NCBI GenBank assembly: GCA_016714795.1
Contig: JADKCA010000003.1
Coordinates: forward strand, 1 to 64,000
DNA from: Sphingomonadales bacterium
GTDB lineage: Bacteria; Pseudomonadota; Alphaproteobacteria; Sphingomonadales; Sphingomonadaceae
DNA: 64,000 bases
Direction of reading: 5' to 3'
In this document: positions 58,793 to 64,000 of the stretch, piece by piece
Position numbering within the stretch: the stretch's first letter is position 1
Layout of the letters: every line of letters begins with the position of its first letter
Translations under genes and position numbers: made by a program
The notes under the pieces: generated by a model
Told to the model about the DNA's origin: nothing
Databases searched by the model: none
The model's input: the letters and a program-made list of their open reading frames with translations, nothing else

Positions 58793-60247
58793 TTACGCCG
58801 CCAGCTTTGATCCATCCACCCAATTGCCATGCAGGCCCTGCCGCAGCCGAACCGGCAGCTTGGCGCGGGCAACCGGCCCCTTCTCCACATGAAGCGCATC
58901 AAAGATGCACAGATCCGAATAATTGGTGATGTGATTGTCGATCAGTGCAACCAGCCAGCCATCCCCTTCGGCCGCATCCTTGGAGCGCGGGATGAAAGCC
59001 GGCTCCTGAAACGCGCTGTCCGGTCCGCACCACCAGCTCTTTTCCTCGCCCGACTCGTGATCATAATGCGTCAGCGAATTGAGCACGCCTGCAAACGGCC
59101 CCGGCGGGCCATTATACTGCTTGTCAAAGTCATAGGTGATCATCCAGCCATGGCGATAAGCTTTGCCCGCCATGCGATCATCAATGCGGGGGAATTCGCC
59201 CGGCATGACACCGATCTTCTCCATCGACGCAATTTCATCGGTGTTGGAGCCCAGATCGACCGTCACACGCGTCAGCCAGGTGGTGGAGGCCGCCGGATCC
59301 CAAGGATGATCGAGCTCGGGGAAGAAGGGCAGGCTTGTCGTTTCGGAAACCGGCAGATCGAGATGGATCCGGGTGCCCTCCTGAAAAGCGTTCATCACAT
59401 GGCAGCCGCACACGCTCGGCTCTTGCTTGAACCAGCGCATATCGCTGCCATCGCCATCGCGCCGCATTACGCCCAGATAAAAGGGCAGATCGCGCTTGTA
59501 GATGAAGTGCGGCATGTTCCGCTCCAGCACGCTCATGTCTGACGTATAGGGAGAGACGTTGAACACAGCATAGTCACCTGCAATGCTGAAATCATGGAGC
59601 ATGGTGTAATAGGGCACGGTGAAATTGGCCTGCCGCACCACTTTGCCCGCCGGGTCGATCTCGAAATAGCGCGCCTCGCGGGTCAGCGGACCGGCAATCG
59701 AGTAGCCGAATCCGCAGAAATTGCCGGTATCCGGATCAATCTTGGGGTGCGCGGTGAACGTGGGAATATCCAGATCGCCGCCGAAATCGGTATAGCCCTC
59801 GGTCTCCAGCGTGTTCTGGTCCATGATCAGGCAAGGGCTGTCTTCCTTCATGGCGAACAGCTTGCCGGCATGAACGAGGACGTTGGTGTTGGCCGTGCCT
59901 CTGATCTTGCCCTTCACAGCTTCATCATCGGTCAGCGGGTTGCGATAAGCCCCGAACAACGCCTTGCCCGCCGCATTTTCCAGTTTCCATTTGTCGGTTT
60001 GCGCATAGCGCTGCTTGAAATCGATCCGGCCATTCTTGAAGCGGAACATGGAAACCATGCCATCGCCGTTGAAGAACTGGTCATCCTCGAATTTGGGCGC
60101 GAACTGCGGATCGGGATGAACGCGGTAGAAGGCACCATTCAGTTCGGCAGGCACTTCGCCTTCGATTTCCAGATCGCCAATGTCACCTTGCAGGCGAACG
60201 AGGCGAAGCACATCCTTGAACACGGGATTGTCGGGGAAATGGGCCAT
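58793..60247 (-). CDS. Carotenoid/stilbene cleavage oxygenase
   Basis: A 484-residue seven-bladed propeller dioxygenase. The four iron-binding histidines are His167 (FTAHPKID), His218 (MLHDFSI), His283 (GCHVMNAF) and His473 (GLHGNW) near the C-terminus. It would cleave a carotenoid double bond or a stilbene such as lignostilbene; sphingomonad homologues of both kinds exist, and no carotenoid genes are adjacent. AGGAGAG precedes the ATG at 60247, with a short palindrome immediately upstream. Confidence 0.93.
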   Translation of the reverse strand: MAHFPDNPVFKDVLRLVRLQGDIGDLEIEGEVPAELNGAFYRVHPDPQFAPKFEDDQFFNGDGMVSMFRFKNGRIDFKQRYAQTDKWKLENAAGKALFGAYRNPLTDDEAVKGKIRGTANTNVLVHAGKLFAMKEDSPCLIMDQNTLETEGYTDFGGDLDIPTFTAHPKIDPDTGNFCGFGYSIAGPLTREARYFEIDPAGKVVRQANFTVPYYTMLHDFSIAGDYAVFNVSPYTSDMSVLERNMPHFIYKRDLPFYLGVMRRDGDGSDMRWFKQEPSVCGCHVMNAFQEGTRIHLDLPVSETTSLPFFPELDHPWDPAASTTWLTRVTVDLGSNTDEIASMEKIGVMPGEFPRIDDRMAGKAYRHGWMITYDFDKQYNGPPGPFAGVLNSLTHYDHESGEEKSWWCGPDSAFQEPAFIPRSKDAAEGDGWLVALIDNHITNYSDLCIFDALHVEKGPVARAKLPVRLRQGLHGNWVDGSKLAA

Positions 60248-60262
60248 GGCGCTCTCCTATTC

Positions 60263-60274
60263 TAACATTTGTTA
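60263..60274. promoter_or_regulatory. Operator-like palindrome ahead of the carotenoid oxygenase gene
   Basis: TAACA and TGTTA with a two-base centre form TAACATTTGTTA, 15 bases before the start codon. This is the form of many TetR/GntR operators; no regulator gene is nearby. Confidence 0.4.
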
Positions 60275-60414
60275 CGAAAGAAGAGATAGGCGTGTGAGGG
60301 GGGCGTGCCTTGATTTGGATCAAGGCGCAACAAGAGCGCACGGAACGGGCATTTCCCACCGTCCGCTTGTCCTGAGCAGCCGCTGAAGTTGAAGCACAGC
60401 GGAAGCAGAAGCGG

Positions 60415-60441
60415 CATATCGAAGGGCCACCCTTCGATATG
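60415..60441. repeat. Perfect 11-bp hairpin
   Basis: CATATCGAAGG (60415-60425) and CCTTCGATATG (60431-60441) are exact inverted repeats with a 5-base loop. It lies after queE on its strand, but without a T run; a transcription stop or a palindromic repeat are possible. The remainder of 60248-60490 has no other clear feature. Confidence 0.5.
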
Positions 60442-60490
60442 GGCCTTCGCATTCGCTTAGTCCCTGCTCAGGGCAAACGGTCTCTTGGCT

Positions 60491-61123
60491 TCAATCGATC
60501 CCCAGCACCTTGTGCGTCTGCACAGACAGCCGCCAGCGCGGATTGGCGAGGATGAAATCGACGCACGCACGCGCATTTTCAACCTGCTGCGCATTATCGA
60601 GCGGCTGGAGCAACAGGTGATCGAAATCCCAATCCTGCATCTCTTCCCAATCGCTGCCGGATTGCGGCCAGACCAGCTTGAGTTCGTCTCCCCGGCGCTG
60701 CACCACGTCGCTGCCCGCCTTGGGGCTGATGCACAGCCAGTCAATGCCGGGATGCGCGGCGAGGGTGCCGTTCGATTCGACGCCGATCTCAAAGCCATGC
60801 GCATGGAGCGCATCCACCAATGCGTCGTCGATCTGGAGCATCGGCTCGCCACCGGTGATGATGACATAGCGATGCAGGGCTTCAGCGCCCCAGCACGACG
60901 CCACGGCCTCTGCCAGCGCATCTGCATCGGCAAATTTGCCGCCGCCTTCTCCGTCCGTCCCCACAAAATCGGTGTCACAGAAGCGGCAGATCGCCTTTTC
61001 GCGATCCTCCTCGCGCCCGCTCCACAAATTGCAGCCCGCAAAGCGCAGGAAGACCGCGCGGCGTCCGGCCTGCATCCCTTCCCCTTGCAAGGTCAGGAAG
61101 ATGGATTTGACCGCATAGCTCAT
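60491..61123 (-). CDS. queE: 7-carboxy-7-deazaguanine synthase QueE
   Basis: A 210-residue radical SAM enzyme in queuosine synthesis that converts carboxy-tetrahydropterin to 7-carboxy-7-deazaguanine. The cluster motif is the long form CX14CX2C, starting AGCNLWSG and ending AICRFCDTDF. IITGGEPMLQ is the SAM-binding GGE loop. The start overlaps the queC stop by four bases (ATGA), so the two are coupled. Intact length. Confidence 0.95.
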   Translation of the reverse strand: MSYAVKSIFLTLQGEGMQAGRRAVFLRFAGCNLWSGREEDREKAICRFCDTDFVGTDGEGGGKFADADALAEAVASCWGAEALHRYVIITGGEPMLQIDDALVDALHAHGFEIGVESNGTLAAHPGIDWLCISPKAGSDVVQRRGDELKLVWPQSGSDWEEMQDWDFDHLLLQPLDNAQQVENARACVDFILANPRWRLSVQTHKVLGID

Positions 61124-61812
61124 GCCAGCCGTCCGTCCGCTGCGCCCGCTTCGGCAAAGCCCTTGGCGCGCAAGCGGCAGGAATCACAGGCACCGCAGGG
61201 CGTACCATCGGCGCGAGGATCATAGCAGGACCAACTCAGTCCCAGATCGAGACCCAGATCAAGGCCCGCGCGCACGATGTCTGCCTTGGTCATGTCGATC
61301 AGCGGCGTGTGAACCTTGAAGGGCTGGCCTTCCACGCCATCGCGCGTGGCGGCAGAGGCCATGGTTTCAAAGGCTGAAATGAACGTCGGGCGGCAGTCCG
61401 GATAACCCGAATAATCAAGGGCATTCACGCCAATCACCAGATCATGTGCTCCAACCGCCTCCGCCCAGCCCAGCGCCAGGCTGAGGAAGATGGTGTTGCG
61501 CGCCGGCACATAGGTGACGGGAATGCCCGGCTCCACCCCATCCTTGGGCACGGCGATGCTGGCATCGGTCAATGCCGAGCCGCCGAATCGGGTGAGATCG
61601 AGCGGCATCACGACATGGCGTTCCGCCCCCAGCAGCGTCGCAATCCGCGCAGCAGCCTCCAGTTCGATGCGGTGGCGCTGGTTGTAATCGATCGTCAGCG
61701 CAAACACGCGATAGCCTGCCGCCCGCGCCATCGCGGTCGTCACCATCGAATCAAGACCACCTGACAACAGGCAGACAGCGGCAGAACCGGGCTTGGCGAG
61801 GGGAATGCTCAT
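61120..61812 (-). CDS. queC: 7-cyano-7-deazaguanine synthase QueC
   Basis: A 230-residue ATPase that turns the QueE product into preQ0. The PP-loop is LLSGGLDSMVT near the N-terminus, and the zinc ligands are CYDPRADGTPCGACDSC near the C-terminus. Fully intact. The start MSIPLAKPGSA at 61812 is chosen over a frame 29 codons longer. With queE it forms a two-gene operon; queD and queF are elsewhere. Confidence 0.95.
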   Translation of the reverse strand: MSIPLAKPGSAAVCLLSGGLDSMVTTAMARAAGYRVFALTIDYNQRHRIELEAAARIATLLGAERHVVMPLDLTRFGGSALTDASIAVPKDGVEPGIPVTYVPARNTIFLSLALGWAEAVGAHDLVIGVNALDYSGYPDCRPTFISAFETMASAATRDGVEGQPFKVHTPLIDMTKADIVRAGLDLGLDLGLSWSCYDPRADGTPCGACDSCRLRAKGFAEAGAADGRLA

Positions 61813-61853
61813 GGCCCGGCGCGATAGGAGCCTCTCCGCCTTGCGGCAAGCGC

Positions 61854-61886
61854 CAAAAAAACAGGCCGCCCGGAATACGAGCGGCC
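61854..61886 (-). terminator. Rho-independent terminator of the following exported protein gene
   Basis: GGCCGC (61864-61869) and GCGGCC (61881-61886) form a stem; on the minus strand it is followed by TGTTTTTTT. The nearby GGTCCA/TGGACC dyad (61893-61906) is a second inverted repeat. The terminator protects queC from readthrough. Confidence 0.6.
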
Positions 61887-61979
61887 AAGGAAGGTCCATG
61901 TGGACCGAAGGGAGGAAAGCGTGCTGTCACCCAAAAGCTTGGCACGCATTCCGTATAGCAGGAAATGGTAAACAGACGC

Positions 61980-62411
61980 TTAACGCATTCCCACGCGAGT
62001 GGTGCAATTGCCGACGCGGCGGCCCTCCAGCAACATCGCAAATGGCTCGTTGCGCGAAACACCCTGAGAATCTATCTGGATCAGACGCGGCGTTTCCACC
62101 CGCACCGTCGTGCGGCCATGGCCCGCACCGGGGCAGGTATAATGGACCGAGGATTGCCTGGCATCGTTGGAGATCACGAAGCGGTTGCACGCGACACCAA
62201 GGTGCTGGATTTGCAGCAGCGCTCTGGGATCAGTCACGCACATGGAGCGCGGCGCACCGCCATCGGCCGAACGCAGCTGCCACAGGCCCAGCTCAAGCGT
62301 GTTGAGCGCAACCAGAGTCGGCGCATTGGCAGGCTGGCTGAACGCGGGCGCAGCCAGAGCAGCCAGAAAGGCCATTGTGAAAAGGGTACGGTGCGTCTTG
62401 CGTTGCGTCAT
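61980..62411 (-). CDS. Exported DUF3617-like protein
   Basis: A 143-residue protein with a signal peptide ending AAPAFSQ (residue 26). LELGLWQLRSADGGAPRSMCVTD and later cysteines (GVACNRF, HYTCPG, GNCTTRV) follow the pattern of DUF3617-like periplasmic proteins, in which the beta sheet is stapled by disulfides. The assignment is by overall look. The start at 62411 is preferred to an ATG 15 codons upstream. Confidence 0.55.
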   Translation of the reverse strand: MTQRKTHRTLFTMAFLAALAAPAFSQPANAPTLVALNTLELGLWQLRSADGGAPRSMCVTDPRALLQIQHLGVACNRFVISNDARQSSVHYTCPGAGHGRTTVRVETPRLIQIDSQGVSRNEPFAMLLEGRRVGNCTTRVGMR

Positions 62412-62538
62412 GGCCCAAAGCTCAGTCTCAACGCCGGCAGTTTCCGGCATCGTCACGATTGCGTACCCCTAAATCGCGACTCGGTTATTGGATGGAATCT
62501 ATACACCGGAATTGCGGCCAAATCAGGCCCCAACAGGC

Positions 62539-63432
62539 TTAACCCGCCAATTCCGCCAGCGGGATGTGGAAATCCTTGGCACAAAATGCGCAGTCTACTG
62601 TGATCTGGCCCACATCATCGGCCATGTCTGCGCGTTCAGCCTCTGGAAAACGGGCAAGGACCGAGCGGATATGCTCCATCGTGCAACGGCAGCCTTTGCT
62701 CAGGCTCGCCCCTCCCGTCACGCGCAATTCACCCTCATCATGGAACAGCCGCCAGATCAGCGTTTCCAGCGGCGTTTCCACATCGGTCAGCTCTTCGGGC
62801 TTCAGCGTCTCGCCCATGATGCGAACATGCTCCCATTCCGGGTGATCATGTCGCACATGCAGCCGCTCCCGCCCCACTTCGCCTTCGGGCAGATGTTGCA
62901 GGATCATGCCGCCCGCCACGCGCCGGTCTTCGGACAGACCAAGGCGGATCAGGCTGGGGATCTGTTCCGACTGCGCAAAATAATGCTCCACCGCGTTGCA
63001 CAAACCTGCGCCTTCCAGCGGCACGATGCCCTGATAGCGTTCGTTGCTCAAAGGCTGATCAAAAGTGATCGCCAGATAGCCCTTGCCGAACAAGGCCAAC
63101 AGACTGGGATGCGCAGGGCACAATGCCAGCTTGTCTTCATCATACTGGACATAGCCACGCACCGCGCCGTCCTTGTAATCCGCAACGAGCAGACTCACCG
63201 GCCCGGCCTCGGTCTGCGCCTGCATGGTCAGTTGCCCGCCATCACCCTTCAGCATTGCGCCCAGCAGCGCGGCCAGCACCAAGGCTTCGGCCAGCAGCGC
63301 CTCTATCACCGGCGGATAGCCATGATTGGCCAGCACCGCCTCCAGCGCCGGGCCAAGCCGCACCAGGCGACCGCGCACATTGCGTTCGGGCACGAGAAAA
63401 CCCAGCGCGCGATCCAGATCAGTGTTGGACAT
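62539..63432 (-). CDS. hslO: 33 kDa redox-regulated chaperone Hsp33
   Basis: A 297-residue Hsp33 that becomes an active holdase when its zinc centre is oxidised. The zinc-binding cysteines are CRC (in SKGCRCTMEHI) and CAFC (in TVDCAFCAKDF) close to the C-terminus. ERYQGIVPLEG and HFLLQ-like YFAQSEQIPSLIRLG are the conserved core. It lies just after argF on the same strand, an order common in sphingomonads (argD-argF-hslO). Confidence 0.94.
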   Translation of the reverse strand: MSNTDLDRALGFLVPERNVRGRLVRLGPALEAVLANHGYPPVIEALLAEALVLAALLGAMLKGDGGQLTMQAQTEAGPVSLLVADYKDGAVRGYVQYDEDKLALCPAHPSLLALFGKGYLAITFDQPLSNERYQGIVPLEGAGLCNAVEHYFAQSEQIPSLIRLGLSEDRRVAGGMILQHLPEGEVGRERLHVRHDHPEWEHVRIMGETLKPEELTDVETPLETLIWRLFHDEGELRVTGGASLSKGCRCTMEHIRSVLARFPEAERADMADDVGQITVDCAFCAKDFHIPLAELAG

Positions 63433-63505
63433 CAGATAGAACTCCGTTCGCACCGGGCATCTTCCCGGTACGCGTATCAAGCGCGGAATATGGGGGCGCT
63501 TGGCC

Positions 63506-64000
63506 TCAAATCAATCCGAAGCACCACAGCATCACGGATTTCTGGGCGTGGATACGGTTTTCCGCTTCATCCCAGATTGCCGATTGCGGTCCATCGAGCA
63601 CGGCATCGGTCGCTTCCTCGCCGCGATGAGCGGGGAGGCAATGCAGAAACAATGCGTCCGCCTTGGCGTGTGCCATCAGCGCCTCATTGACCTGATAGGG
63701 CATCATCGCCGCGATTTTGGCTTCGGCATGATCCTGCCCCATCGAAACCCATGTGTCGGTGACGATCACATCCGCGCCGCGCGCGGCATCGGCGGCATCG
63801 CGCACAATCTCGATCCGCGCACCGCGTTCGCGCGCGGCGGCCACAAACGCCGGATCGGGATCATAGCCTTCAGGGCATCCGCAACGGACATTGAACCTGA
63901 GCAGCCCCGCCGCCTCGATGATCGAGGAGAGGACATTGTTGCCATCGCCCAGCCATGCCACGTCCAGCCCCGGCAGCGCCTTGCCATGTTCGATGACCGT
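63506..64000 (-). CDS. argF: Ornithine carbamoyltransferase, 3' part (cut by window end)
   Basis: The last 164 codons of ArgF, running off the right edge of the window. MAWLGDGNNVLSS is the ornithine-binding domain entry and FLHCLPAHRGEEATD the catalytic HCLPAHRG-type loop; TDTWVSMGQ is the SMG loop. It converts ornithine and carbamoyl phosphate to citrulline in arginine synthesis. argD probably lies beyond the edge. Confidence 0.94.
   Translation of the reverse strand, partial: TVIEHGKALPGLDVAWLGDGNNVLSSIIEAAGLLRFNVRCGCPEGYDPDPAFVAAARERGARIEIVRDAADAARGADVIVTDTWVSMGQDHAEAKIAAMMPYQVNEALMAHAKADALFLHCLPAHRGEEATDAVLDGPQSAIWDEAENRIHAQKSVMLWCFGLI

Noticed and set aside
1..64000. CRISPR arrays, insertion sequences, prophage genes, rRNA operons, riboswitches
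   Set aside because: No regularly spaced repeats, transposase or integrase motifs, phage structural genes, rRNA-like sequence or riboswitch core was found on either strand by reading; only the single tRNA and short dispersed palindromes.

Overview
The window is 64 kb of dense, GC-rich bacterial chromosome, almost certainly from an alphaproteobacterium of the order Sphingomonadales. This rests on the mix of genes: a TonB-dependent receptor beside a spinster-type MFS transporter, a LytS/LytTR two-component pair, Coq4, PhaR, class I lysyl-tRNA synthetase, three DUF4139 proteins, a carotenoid oxygenase and a five-unit Pho box in front of a phosphate-type porin. There is no prophage, insertion sequence, CRISPR array or rRNA operon. 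One tRNA (Glu, TTC) is present. No stretch longer than 300 bases lacks a feature.

Layout. 1-4 kb: a very large cytochrome P450 / membrane / Dyp-peroxidase gene, open at the left edge and interrupted by two one-base frameshifts. 4-11 kb: small redox and membrane genes (DUF2306, nitroreductase, a DnaJ-like zinc protein, a cystatin-like/YbaY secreted protein, a globin, Coq4) and alkaline phosphatase PhoD. 11-15 kb: an AT-rich patch with a surface-adhesin-E-like protein, uvrB, a VapBC-type toxin-antitoxin pair with its own operator, a remnant of a second antitoxin, and peptide deformylase. 15-25 kb: DUF3604 lipoprotein, tyrosine phosphatase, MFS transporter, TonB-dependent receptor and the LytS/LytTR pair with a candidate LytTR operator. 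25-31 kb: NnrU, heme exporter CcmAB, a pterin dehydratase / isomerase / crotonase operon, a lipid kinase, methionine aminopeptidase and PhaR. 32-41 kb: tRNA-Glu, recJ, an SBF-like transporter, riboflavin synthase, a DinG-like helicase and lysyl-tRNA synthetase. 41-48 kb: the phosphate-type porin with its Pho-box array, then three tandem DUF4139 genes. 48-58 kb: a compact trimeric autotransporter, a second MFS/oxidoreductase pair, AIM24-like and DUF4197 proteins, pyrophosphatase, agmatine deiminase, hemF, lipB and small lipoproteins. 58-64 kb: carotenoid oxygenase, queE-queC, Hsp33 and the 3' part of argF.

How the genes fit together. Several functions are thematic: phosphate (porin with Pho box, PhoD, pyrophosphatase), heme and cytochromes (CcmAB, HemF, globin, P450/Dyp), cofactors (ribE, lipB, queE/queC, Coq4, pterin dehydratase) and translation (def, map, lysK, tRNA-Glu). 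Most of the window is ordinary core genome. The most unusual points are the broken P450-Dyp fusion, the five-fold Pho box, a TonB-receptor-like peptide inside a DUF4139 protein, a dispersed inverted repeat that supplies part of the signal peptide of the third DUF4139 protein, and a 21-bp-period direct repeat ahead of the LytS/LytTR genes. Three apparent frameshifts fall in the first 7.3 kb, so base-level sequence error there has to be kept in mind.

All family names come from motif recognition by eye; no database search was possible.
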